Origin: CAZQEZ01 sp964592475
GTDB taxonomy: Bacteria; Bacteroidota; Bacteroidia; Cytophagales; Cyclobacteriaceae
Assembly: GCA_964592475.1 (NCBI GenBank)
Contig: CAZQEZ010000079.1
Span: 1 to 20,522, forward strand
Direction of reading: 5' to 3'
Length of the DNA stretch: 20,522 nucleotides
In this document: positions 1 through 6,871 of the stretch, one piece after another
Layout: every line of letters begins with the position of its first letter
Numbering within the stretch: the stretch's first letter is position 1
Translations under genes and position numbers: made by a program
The notes under the pieces: generated by a model
Databases searched by the model: none
What the model saw: the letters and a program-made list of their open reading frames with translations, nothing else
What the model was told of the DNA's origin: nothing

Positions 1-474
1 GTTAACACCGGGCAATCCTTCGCTATCTTCCATGGAGGTTACCTTGCCGGTGATGTTGCGGGTTTGGATGATGATCTCAATTTCTGAAGTTCGGCCATTT
101 TGTCCCGGTTCTTTGGTGGTTACATTGATCGTATTATTAATTTGCTTGAATTTCAGATTGGACTCCCGGGAAATCTGCAGCAAAATATCATTGACTGAAA
201 TAGACCGTGAATTGAAATCATAGCGCAAGTTTCTGTCAATGTACTTGTTTTCATAAAAAAACTTGAAAGCAGTTTTCTGCTCGATGATCCGGAAAATGTC
301 CAGGATAGTTTTCGATTCAACCTGCATTGACAGATTGACTTCTTTCACACTCTTGGTCTCCTGAGCGGCCAATTCAGTGGCCCAGAGAGAGACAACGAAG
401 AAAAGCTGCACTACCATTCCATACAAGGTAAACTTTGAGCTCATGATCAATAGTTGTTGTAATTTGTTTTTCAT
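1..474 (-). CDS. SusC/RagA-type TonB-dependent transducer, N-terminal part (runs off window)
   Basis: Reading the minus strand from an ATG at 474 gives 158 codons with no stop up to base 1, so this is the 5' part of a longer gene. Residues 1-38 look like a signal peptide: MKNKL start, hydrophobic stretch, cleavage near LAAQ. Residues about 45-120 match an STN (secretin/TonB N-terminal) domain, the periplasmic domain of transducers that signal to FecR. Residues about 138-158 (ITGKV, then EGLPGVN) begin a carboxypeptidase-regulatory-like domain typical of SusC. The layout and many residues parallel the complete SusC at 15391-11933, which shares MKNKL, TRxIxGKVTS and the EG-PGVN ending. By family this would be an outer-membrane importer of a glycan or similar ligand. 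A FecR gene lies directly upstream on the same strand. The ligand cannot be told from this fragment. The family call is secure. Confidence 0.9.
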   Translation of the reverse strand, partial: MKNKLQQLLIMSSKFTLYGMVVQLFFVVSLWATELAAQETKSVKEVNLSMQVESKTILDIFRIIEQKTAFKFFYENKYIDRNLRYDFNSRSISVNDILLQISRESNLKFKQINNTINVTTKEPGQNGRTSEIEIIIQTRNITGKVTSMEDSEGLPGVN

Positions 475-515
475 AAATTTGTAATGATTTTATTGTTAAA
501 AATAATTTCACATAG

Positions 516-556
516 CTCCGTGAATGGGTCGCCAAACGCTTCACGGAGTTTTTTTT
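516..556. terminator. Hairpin with T-tract between FecR and SusC (left locus)
   Basis: Perfect 9-bp arms at 516-524 (CTCCGTGAA) and 540-548 (TTCACGGAG) enclose a 15-nt loop, followed on the plus strand by eight T (549-556). As an intrinsic terminator it points along the plus strand, antisense to the genes. In the sense (minus) transcript it is an A-tract followed by a hairpin in the fecR-susC spacer, about 40 nt after the FecR stop. A matching structure sits at the second locus (15502-15536). The role is uncertain. Confidence 0.55.
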
Positions 557-589
557 CTAATCTTTATGGTCCTTTTGTTTTTAAACTTT

Positions 590-1648
590 TCATAGCTTTA
601 AAATGACTTTATTATTTTTCATTTCATAATTAATTTTGTAAGTAAAGCTAAGTGATTGAAGTATCTCCTCCAGACTTTCATTGTCAAATCGCCCGTCGAT
701 GCTCCATTGGGTTGATTTGTCTCCTCTTATTTCAAAATTCACCCCGTACCATCGCGATAGCTTATTGACAAATTCGTTCAAGTTTGCTTCATGGAAAACA
801 ATAATTCCTTCTTTCCAGCCAAACTCCTGTACCGGGTCGAAAGTACTGATCTGAAATTCAGCGGAATTGGCTGTATGCACTATTTTTTGCCCCGGGTCAA
901 GATAGTAATGATCGTTGGCTGAAGCATCCTCTGTCTTGCCAATTCGTACTTTCCCTTCTGCCAGGGCTACTTGTATTACAGATTCATCCTGCCAGGCTTG
1001 TACGTTAAAGGCAGTACCTAATGCCGTGGTTTTTATATCGCCTGAAATAACCGAAAACGGCTTTAACGGATCTTTTGCTACCTCGAAATAGGCCTCACCT
1101 GAAAGATGTACAGTGCGCTGGTCGCCTTCAAAAAGCTCAGGGTAACTAAGCCGGCTTTCTGAATTGAGCTTTACTTTGGTTCCATCCGGCAATAAAATCG
1201 TGGATTTCCGGCCGCTGGCATTTTCTTTTACAATGGTAGCAATGGTCTTTGTCTCTGGTATAGATGATTGACTACCATACCAAAAAAAATAAAAGCCCAG
1301 TCCAATTACCAGCAAAACAGTAGCAGCTATTGACCAGTAGCCGGAATTTTTTATCGCTCGCTGAGTATTGAATTGAGCTTTTTCCAGGGCAATGCCTCTG
1401 GCTGATTTTTGACCTGTGATGATATTGCGGAAAATCTGGTATTTTTGATCGGCCTCCCGTTCTTTATATTCATCAAATTGAATGGAACGAATAATCTGCC
1501 TGGCTTTATTTATCTCTTCCTGTTCCTGAGGATGGGCAATGATGTATTCCTGCCAAAATTGGTTGCTTTCCTGGTCGGGCTGCAAAGCCCAATTTTTGAA
1601 TGACTCATCTTTGAGGAAACTTTGATATGTTTTGTCTTTTTGATCCAT
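590..1648 (-). CDS. FecR-family anti-sigma factor (left locus)
   Basis: A 352-residue protein. Residues 1-100 are a charged, cytoplasmic sigma-binding region. One membrane span lies near 105-123. A FecR periplasmic domain follows at about 140-235, with the hallmark stretches LPDGTKVKLN, LSGEAYFEVAKD and ALGTAFNV. A DUF4974 C-terminal domain follows at about 280-350 (HEANLNEFVNKLSRWYGV). Such proteins hold an ECF sigma factor at the inner membrane until the STN domain of a TonB-dependent transducer signals that ligand is bound. The truncated SusC at 474-1 follows on the same strand 115 bp downstream and is its obvious partner. The expected sigma gene is not directly upstream. The nearest is at 5170-4517, beyond two ATPase genes and an assembly gap. 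The ATG at 1648 is the natural start, placing the usual N-terminal region in frame. Confidence 0.93.
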   Translation of the reverse strand: MDQKDKTYQSFLKDESFKNWALQPDQESNQFWQEYIIAHPQEQEEINKARQIIRSIQFDEYKEREADQKYQIFRNIITGQKSARGIALEKAQFNTQRAIKNSGYWSIAATVLLVIGLGFYFFWYGSQSSIPETKTIATIVKENASGRKSTILLPDGTKVKLNSESRLSYPELFEGDQRTVHLSGEAYFEVAKDPLKPFSVISGDIKTTALGTAFNVQAWQDESVIQVALAEGKVRIGKTEDASANDHYYLDPGQKIVHTANSAEFQISTFDPVQEFGWKEGIIVFHEANLNEFVNKLSRWYGVNFEIRGDKSTQWSIDGRFDNESLEEILQSLSFTYKINYEMKNNKVILKL

Positions 1649-1728
1649 TGACCTGGATTTTTCTCTCTTTTAAATACAGAGAGGGCGAAAACCTGAAAAC
1701 AACCTGAAAAAAATTTAATTTTTTTTTG

Positions 1729-1838
1729 CTGGTCTGTGAAGATTCAGACCAGGGTAGAAAATTCAAATCCCCATGGATGGTGTTTCACCAGCAATCACTA
1801 CCAAAATGGATCAAAACAATCAACCAGTTGATTGTTTT
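1729..1838. repeat. Cluster of three inverted repeats upstream of the first ATPase gene
   Basis: Three separate inverted repeats lie within 110 bp. Arms 1729-1736 and 1745-1752 (8 bp, perfect, 8-nt loop). Arms 1778-1782 and 1786-1790 (5 bp, 3-nt loop). Arms 1813-1824 and 1827-1838 (12 bp, perfect, 2-nt spacer, AAAACAATCAAC). The last has the shape of a dimeric operator. All lie upstream of the likely -7 box at 1875-1882 and of the ATPase start at 1901, and also upstream of the divergent FecR start at 1648. Their function is not known. Confidence 0.6.
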
Positions 1839-1874
1839 AGTTAAAATACCAATGAACCGAATGACGAAAATGAT

Positions 1875-1882
1875 TATCTTTG
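1875..1882 (+). promoter_or_regulatory. Bacteroidota-type -7 box for the first ATPase gene
   Basis: TATCTTTG matches the TAnnTTTG consensus exactly and lies 18 bp upstream of the chosen ATG at 1901. I see no good TTTG -33 element at the usual distance, so only half of a promoter is supported. Confidence 0.4.
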
Positions 1883-1900
1883 CATTTATTCATTTCGATT

Positions 1901-3091
1901 ATGGAAATATTAAGAAGTAAATTTTATGAAAAACTTGCCACCATTCAAACTGATCTGGTGCGAGATTATATTCAAAAAATAGACTGGAATAACCGGTTCA
2001 TTGGCATAAAAGGTAGCCGCGGCGTGGGTAAAACCACATTATTATTGCAATACATTAAGCTTCACCATGAACCCGATCACCGGGTTCTTTACATGAGCCT
2101 TGACGATTTATACTTTACCGATAATAAACTGTATGATCTTGCGGATGAATTCTATAAAAAAGGAGGCGAGTTGCTTGCCCTGGATGAGGTTCATCGTTAC
2201 CCCAACTGGGCTACTGAAATAAAAAACATTTATGATGATATGCCAGACCTGAAATTAATTTTCACAGGTTCTTCATTGTTACACTTAAGGCAGGCAAAAG
2301 CGGATTTAAGCCGGAGAGCGGTAATGTATAGTATGCCAGGATTATCATTCCGGGAATTTATTTTATTTGAAACAGGCCATCAATTTGATATCATCAGTCT
2401 GCAAGAAATCATCGATAGCCATATAAATCTCACCATAAATATCAAAGGAAAAATAAAACCTCTGGCCCTATTCCAAGATTATTTACACCATGGATACTTT
2501 CCTTTTTATAGGGACAATCTTCCATCCTTTCACCTAAAGTTAAATGAGATACTTCTTACAATACTGGAAATTGATATACCTCAATTTGCTAATATCCCAA
2601 CCAAAAACATAATATTTTTGAAAAAGCTTTTGAAAATAATCAGCCACTCAGTTCCTTTCAAACCTAATTTCACTTCATTAAGCGATCGGACAGGCATTAG
2701 TATTAATACTATAAAATCATATCTCCAACTACTGGTCGATGCCGAAATTCTCAATTTACTAATTGTGAATGGAAAAGGATTATCAGGCATGACCAAACCT
2801 GAAAAGATTTATTTAAACAATTGTAATCTAATGCACAACCTAAGCAATGAAAAGCCCGATGTAGGAAATATCAGAGAAACTTTTTTCCTGAATCAAACCA
2901 GCAATTTATATGATGTGTATGCATCGAAAGTAGCTGATTTTGAAATATTGGATTATCAATTTGAAATAGGTGGAAAAAATAAAAAGAGAAAGCAAATCAG
3001 AAATGTGGATAATGCTTACCTGGTAAAAGACGATATGGAATTTGGTTCAGAAAATAATTTACCCCTTTGGCTATTTGGTTTTTTGTATTGA
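1901..3091 (+). CDS. AAA_14-type ATPase, Bacteroidota subfamily ending in PLWLFGFLY
   Basis: A 396-residue ATPase. The P-loop is at residues 38-45 (GSRGVGKT), Walker B at about 91-96 (LLALDE) and the sensor stretch is TGSS. A helical, winged-helix-like region follows (DRTGISINTIKSYLQLL), and then a C-terminal domain with ADF, FEIGGKNK and PLWLFGFLY. These are hallmarks of a widespread Bacteroidota AAA_14/DUF4143-like family. The FEIGGKNK segment may be a variant PD-(D/E)XK core (inference). The ATG at 1901 is preferred to one at 1880 because the family normally begins just before the FYEKL region and because a -7 box sits at 1875-1882. The gene is convergent with a second ATPase 69 bp away. 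The cellular role of these proteins is largely unknown; housekeeping, mobile or defence roles are all possible. The gene is visibly more AT-rich than the polysaccharide locus, which hints at separate origin. Confidence 0.85.
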   Translation: MEILRSKFYEKLATIQTDLVRDYIQKIDWNNRFIGIKGSRGVGKTTLLLQYIKLHHEPDHRVLYMSLDDLYFTDNKLYDLADEFYKKGGELLALDEVHRYPNWATEIKNIYDDMPDLKLIFTGSSLLHLRQAKADLSRRAVMYSMPGLSFREFILFETGHQFDIISLQEIIDSHINLTINIKGKIKPLALFQDYLHHGYFPFYRDNLPSFHLKLNEILLTILEIDIPQFANIPTKNIIFLKKLLKIISHSVPFKPNFTSLSDRTGISINTIKSYLQLLVDAEILNLLIVNGKGLSGMTKPEKIYLNNCNLMHNLSNEKPDVGNIRETFFLNQTSNLYDVYASKVADFEILDYQFEIGGKNKKRKQIRNVDNAYLVKDDMEFGSENNLPLWLFGFLY

Positions 3092-3111
3092 TAATAACAA
3101 ATTGAATGCGG

Positions 3112-3150
3112 AATGGCATCTTTCCCTTGTTGAGGCCAGGAGATGCTATT
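3112..3150. terminator. Possible hairpin between convergent ATPase genes
   Basis: Arms 3112-3121 and 3141-3150 pair at 9 of 10 positions around a 19-nt loop, between the two convergent stop codons. There is no strong T-tract on either side, so termination is only a guess from its position. Confidence 0.3.
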
Positions 3151-3160
3151 CGTAAAAAGT

Positions 3161-4294
3161 TCAACCTAACCAATTGAGGTAATTCTCGGGTATAATGATT
3201 TCAAATACAGCATCCGGATAAGCCTTTTGCCATTGTGGTGGAATCTTTACATGTGCTTTTTTCCATTTAAATTCATAAGCAAAGAGTTTTCCTTCTCTTT
3301 CTTCAACCCAATCAATTTCCTGCTGAGAATAGGTACGCCAAAAAAAATTATTGGCATATATCCTCTTATATTGCTGCATTTTTAATCTTTCAGCAATGAG
3401 ATAATTTTCCCATAATTGTCCTTTATCATTTCTTTCATTAATTGGGTTAAAATTGGCAATTACTGCATTTCTTACGCCATTGTCGTAAAAATAATAGCGT
3501 GAATTCTTAGTAATTTCTTTACGTAAATTTCGGCTAAATCCCTCCACTTTATATATCAGGTACATCTTACACAAAATATCCAGGTATTTTTCAACTGTGT
3601 TTTTGCTTATGGAAAGCTGATTCCCTAACTCCTGATAAGATACTTCATGTCCCAACTGAAAAGCAATCATACGTAACAGATTGTGTATTTTTTGTGCATT
3701 CTTTATATTTTCATAAATAAGGATATCTTTCAACAAATAGGAACTAAGCATGTCATTTAAATAATCCACTTTATCATTTCTATCTCCCAAGTGGAGTAAT
3801 TCAGGGTAACTACCCAGCACCAATCTCTCTTCCATTTGGTCAAAATGTGCCAAATCATTTTCCATGGGCAAAAGCTCCCGTACCGATAAAGGAAATAAAG
3901 TGTAAGTATATTTTCGACCAGTTAATGGTTCACCCGATGTATTATCAACTTCAAATGCAGATGAACCTGTAATAATTACTTTAAGTCCTGGAATTTCATC
4001 CACCATCAATTTAAGTTTATTACCAATACCGGGAATTTTTTGGGCTTCATCAATAATTAATGTTCTTCGATTTCCTAATAATTGATGATAATTTTCTATG
4101 GATTGCTTTTCCAGCATACGATGGGTATTAATATCCTCCCCATTGAGCATTAAGCATAAATCAGCTAACTCTTCCTTTATTTCTTTTAGCAAATAGGTTT
4201 TCCCAACTCTTCTGGGGCCAATCAAAATAATAACTTTATTGGCTTGTATTTTATTGATTAGTAGTTTCTTTATTTCACGTTTTACTGAAATCAT
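3161..4294 (-). CDS. AAA_14 ATPase with C-terminal DUF4143 domain
   Basis: A 377-residue protein with the classical AAA_14-DUF4143 layout. The P-loop is at residues 26-33 (GPRRVGKT), Walker B at 79-85 (LIIDEAQ) and the sensor TGSS at 109-112. A linker with TGRKYTYTLFPLSVREL follows, then a winged-helix-like segment (LGNQLSISKNTVEKYLDIL) and the C-terminal DUF4143 domain. In the last domain E326, D328, E341 and K343 (EID, then EFK) have the spacing of a PD-(D/E)XK nuclease-like core. Family members are numerous in bacteria and archaea and mostly uncharacterised. Nuclease activity is not established. It is a different subfamily from the neighbouring ATPase at 1901-3091, so the pair is not a simple duplication. 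The ATG at 4294 is 23 bp from a TAAATTTG box. The C-terminus LNWLG is intact. Confidence 0.9.
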   Translation of the reverse strand: MISVKREIKKLLINKIQANKVIILIGPRRVGKTYLLKEIKEELADLCLMLNGEDINTHRMLEKQSIENYHQLLGNRRTLIIDEAQKIPGIGNKLKLMVDEIPGLKVIITGSSAFEVDNTSGEPLTGRKYTYTLFPLSVRELLPMENDLAHFDQMEERLVLGSYPELLHLGDRNDKVDYLNDMLSSYLLKDILIYENIKNAQKIHNLLRMIAFQLGHEVSYQELGNQLSISKNTVEKYLDILCKMYLIYKVEGFSRNLRKEITKNSRYYFYDNGVRNAVIANFNPINERNDKGQLWENYLIAERLKMQQYKRIYANNFFWRTYSQQEIDWVEEREGKLFAYEFKWKKAHVKIPPQWQKAYPDAVFEIIIPENYLNWLG

Positions 4295-4317
4295 GGTAAT
4301 GTAGTCTTATTCCTGAC

Positions 4318-4325
4318 CAAATTTA
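4318..4325 (-). promoter_or_regulatory. Bacteroidota-type -7 box for the second ATPase gene
   Basis: On the minus strand the sequence reads TAAATTTG, an exact match to TAnnTTTG, 23 bp upstream of the ATG at 4294. No convincing -33 element at standard spacing was found. Confidence 0.4.
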
Positions 4326-4416
4326 GATAAATTCAGTCACACCCTTGACTCAATTACATTTTATTTTTGTGAAAAAATAAAAAGAGGAGAAATATAATAT
4401 CAACTATATCTTTAAT

Positions 4417-4516
4417 NNNNNNNNNNNNNNNNNNNNNNNNNNNNNNNNNNNNNNNNNNNNNNNNNNNNNNNNNNNNNNNNNNNNNNNNNNNNNNNNNNNN
4501 NNNNNNNNNNNNNNNN
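4417..4516. other. Assembly gap (100 N)
   Basis: Exactly 100 consecutive N, the usual placeholder for a scaffold join of unknown size. It begins 122 bp upstream of the second ATPase gene and ends at the base next to the stop codon of the sigma factor gene. Gene order across it depends on the scaffolding, and genes may be missing here. Confidence 0.98.
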
Positions 4517-5170
4517 CTAACAAAACAGGAGCAATCCCAAAACCACCGAAATCATCAATTCCCTCAGCTTATCCAGCGCCTGGTACACCAGGTTGCGGGT
4601 GGTTTTCACCTGGGTGTACTTAAAAAGCTCAGTGATCTCACTGTACGACATATTTTCATAATAAAAATAGTAAAGCGCTTCCCGTTCCTTTTTAGTCAAT
4701 TGCGCAAAAGCTTTTTGCAGCTTCTCTTTTTGCTCCTGGTCCAATTGGTTTTCAATCATCAGGTCTTCACAGGAAAGCTGAATCCGGAATTCATCGCGGG
4801 CAATTTCCATATTTTTATCATGGGCTTTTCGTTCGGCCTCCAGGTATTTCAGCAGGCGTCGCCGAAAGGACACCAATAGATAGAGTTTAATGCTTTTTAC
4901 ATTACCGAGTTTACTGCGCCGAATGCGGATGTCGATAAAAAAATCCTGCAGGCAATCCCTGATCAGGTCTTTGTCGGTAGTGATTTGATAGGCATAATTG
5001 GTTATTATAGGATAGTAGGAATTATAAATATGAACAAAAGCTGACTCATCGCCGGTTTTAAAGGCTTCCCATATTACACCATCCTCCTTATGGGCAAAGC
5101 TGCTTTGCCTGGGAGCTTCAGGATTTAATGAATGCTCATTTAATAAATAAGAAGGATTATTTTCGGCCAC
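4517..5170 (-). CDS. ECF-type RNA polymerase sigma factor (left locus)
   Basis: A 217-residue sigma-70 family protein. Region 2 lies at about residues 44-112 (DESAFVHIYNSYY, then a polymerase-binding and -10 recognition helix with DCLQDFFIDIR and SFRRRLLKYLEAERK). Region 4 lies at about 150-206 (LTKKEREALYYFYY, then a helix-turn-helix with SYSEITELF and TTRNLVYQALDKLREL). It ends in a hydrophobic tail, MISVVLGLLLFC, with the stop codon abutting the assembly gap. The start is GTG at 5170; there is no ATG before region 2. This type is normally paired with a FecR gene of the kind found at 1648-590 and a SusC transducer at 474, so I infer that the three form one signalling cassette interrupted by the ATPases. 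A gap lies in between, so this is not proven. Confidence 0.88.
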   Translation of the reverse strand: MAENNPSYLLNEHSLNPEAPRQSSFAHKEDGVIWEAFKTGDESAFVHIYNSYYPIITNYAYQITTDKDLIRDCLQDFFIDIRIRRSKLGNVKSIKLYLLVSFRRRLLKYLEAERKAHDKNMEIARDEFRIQLSCEDLMIENQLDQEQKEKLQKAFAQLTKKEREALYYFYYENMSYSEITELFKYTQVKTTRNLVYQALDKLRELMISVVLGLLLFC

Positions 5171-5186
5171 AATTGCAAAATTTTAA

Positions 5187-5218
5187 TAAAGATAAATAAT
5201 TTATTTTTAAAAATGCAA
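5187..5218 (-). promoter_or_regulatory. Possible promoter of the left sigma factor gene
   Basis: Read on the minus strand: TTG at 5218-5216, a 21-nt spacer, then TATCTTTA at 5194-5187. This is one mismatch from TAnnTTTG and lies 16 bp upstream of the GTG start. The same TATCTTTA variant occurs before the SNF2 helicase gene at 17471-17478. Confidence 0.4.
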
Positions 5219-5303
5219 GCAAATCAATTATCTGGTTTTTAGTTTTTTTAAGTTAACAAAAGCAATTGTAGCGAAATCCAGCAACTTTGAGCATCACAAA
5301 ACG

Positions 5304-5333
5304 TTTGTTTACAGGTTATTATTTTTAAATTTG
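5304..5333 (+). promoter_or_regulatory. Bacteroidota-type promoter of the Uma2 pair
   Basis: TTTG at 5304-5307, an 18-nt spacer and TAAATTTG at 5326-5333 give a good match to the TTTG / TAnnTTTG consensus. The -7 box ends only 4 bp before the ATG at 5338, so transcription from it would begin at or within a few bases of the start codon. Confidence 0.6.
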
Positions 5334-5337
5334 AAGT

Positions 5338-5898
5338 ATGGAAACATTATCTGTAGATACCAGCAAAACCTGGACAGCAGACGAATACCTGCAACTGGAG
5401 GAAAATCCCAACCAACAATTAATCAATGGAAAACTGATTATGAGCCCGTCACCATCACGATTTCATCAGAAAATTTCAATCCTCTTATCTTCAACTTTAT
5501 TCAATTTTGCTAAAAAGAAAGGTGATGAGGTATATGCAGCTCCCATAGATATTCATCTGGATAAAAAAAATGTTCCCCAACCGGATTTGGTCTATGTATT
5601 AAAAGATAACTTGAACAAGCTAAGCGACAGAGGCATTGAAGGAGCGCCGGACCTGATCATCGAAATTATATCTCCCTCCAATAGCTATATCGACCGCTAC
5701 GATAAAAAGAACCTGTACCGGCAATTCAAAGTAAAGGAATACTGGATTGTAGATCCGGGTAATTTGACCCTTGAAATTTATCAACTGGCGGGAGAGGAAT
5801 ATAAATTGGCTCAATACCTGGTAGAAAAAGGAAATATTGCTTCACCTTTACTTCCGGAGTTTTCCCTGGACCTGGAATCCATTTTTGAGAATAAATAA
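5338..5898 (+). CDS. Uma2-family (DUF820) nuclease-like protein, copy 1
   Basis: A 186-residue Uma2 protein, the normal size for this PD-(D/E)XK-fold family. Key stretches are LINGKLIMSPSP at about 28-39, QPD at 81-83, PDLIIEIISPSNS at 104-116, a DKKNLYRQF helix at 122-130 and EYWIVDP at 134-140. Likely active-site residues are D83, E109 and K124 (inference from the fold). Position 27 is Q where many members have E (yELinG). Family function is poorly understood; a role in DNA processing is suggested only by the fold. The ATG at 5338 is supported by the same start in the adjacent copy. It forms an apparent two-gene operon with copy 2, 11 bp downstream. By hand count about 155 of 186 residues match copy 2, with most differences at residues 41-97. 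Confidence 0.92.
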   Translation: METLSVDTSKTWTADEYLQLEENPNQQLINGKLIMSPSPSRFHQKISILLSSTLFNFAKKKGDEVYAAPIDIHLDKKNVPQPDLVYVLKDNLNKLSDRGIEGAPDLIIEIISPSNSYIDRYDKKNLYRQFKVKEYWIVDPGNLTLEIYQLAGEEYKLAQYLVEKGNIASPLLPEFSLDLESIFENK

Positions 5899-5909
5899 GT
5901 TAATCGAGT

Positions 5910-6479
5910 ATGGAAACCTTATCTGTAGATACCAGCAAAACATGGACAGCAGTCGAATACCTGCAACTGGAAGAAAATCCCAATCAGCAATTAATCAATG
6001 GAAAACTGATTATGAGCCCGTCACCATCATTGCAACATCAAAAAATTATCAAAATTCTTCATCGCCATTTCGATCAATATGCTCTTAAGCAGGAAGATGA
6101 AACATATTTTGCCCCGTTGGATGTGCACCTGGACAAATCCAATGTGCCACAACCGGATTTGGTATATATCAAAAAGGAAAATCTGAATAAATTAAGCCAA
6201 AGAGGCATTGAGGGAGCCCCGGACCTGATTGTTGAGATTATATCTCCCTCTAACAGCTATATCGACCGCTACGATAAAAAGAACCTGTACCGGCAATTTA
6301 AAGTAAAAGAATACTGGATTGTAGATCCGGGTAATTTGACCCTGGAAATTTATCAACTGGCGGGAGAGGAATATAAATTGGCTATATACCTGGTAGAAAA
6401 AGGAAAAATTGCTTCACCTTTACTTCCGGAGTTTTCCCTGAACCTGGAATCCCTATTTGAGGATAAACGGGTATCATAA
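5910..6479 (+). CDS. Uma2-family (DUF820) nuclease-like protein, copy 2
   Basis: A 189-residue tandem paralogue of the gene at 5338-5898. It carries the same landmarks: LINGKLIMSPSP, QPD at 81-83, PDLIVEIISPSNS with E109, K124 and EYWIVDP. Residues 1-40 differ from copy 1 at one position. Residues 41-97 differ at about 24 of 57 positions, and residues 98-186 at only about six. The DNA follows the same pattern, with very few synonymous changes in the outer parts. That suggests recent gene conversion around a divergent or exchanged central segment. It ends three residues later than copy 1 (RVS). No promoter is evident in the 11-bp spacer, so it is probably cotranscribed. The family call is secure; the function is unknown. 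Confidence 0.92.
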   Translation: METLSVDTSKTWTAVEYLQLEENPNQQLINGKLIMSPSPSLQHQKIIKILHRHFDQYALKQEDETYFAPLDVHLDKSNVPQPDLVYIKKENLNKLSQRGIEGAPDLIVEIISPSNSYIDRYDKKNLYRQFKVKEYWIVDPGNLTLEIYQLAGEEYKLAIYLVEKGKIASPLLPEFSLNLESLFEDKRVS

Positions 6480-6871
6480 ACAGGATTTAAGTTTTTTTTG
6501 AGTCCAGCAGAAATTCAGCATAATTTTCCTGATCGATAACTTTTGTATGACTTGCAGGATAATTTTCCACGAAAGAATTAGGAAAGAATAGTTCTTTCAA
6601 TCATAATCCGCAATTTCAATCAAATTTAAGGATTGTATTCCATGAATTTAAACAAATTTAAGGATTTAAAATATAAGATGAGATATTTTTAATTATTGAA
6701 ATGTACACACAAATCCATGCGCTTTTTGGCTCTATCTGAAATTGAGTGGAAAATGTAGCATCTACTTTATATTCAAAAAACAGAAACATTTGAATTGATT
6801 TTAGATTTTTCTCGCAAATAATCTTCTTGTACAAAAAATAATGCCAATGAATATTTGATTAGCGAGGCTGT
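6480..6871. other. Non-coding stretch of 392 bp after the Uma2 pair
   Basis: AT-rich DNA between the plus-strand Uma2 genes and the convergent sulfatase gene. I see no supported coding sequence, RNA gene or clear terminator hairpin. The one pattern noted is a 14-bp direct repeat listed separately. A T-tract follows the Uma2 stop (about 6491-6499) without a preceding stem. Confidence 0.7.
6621..6666. repeat. 14-bp direct repeat pair
   Basis: CAAATTTAAGGATT occurs at 6621-6634 and again at 6653-6666, 32 bp apart start to start. In AT-rich intergenic DNA this may be chance or a small regulatory repeat. Confidence 0.5.

Noticed and set aside
1813..1838. The 12-bp inverted repeat as an intrinsic terminator of the FecR or ATPase gene
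   Set aside because: It lies upstream of both divergent starts and has no T-tract, so a binding site is more likely than a terminator.
5837..6088. Open frame bridging the two Uma2 genes
   Set aside because: It is an alternative frame of both Uma2 genes. Its near-repeat of a frame at 5331-5513 only reflects the duplication.
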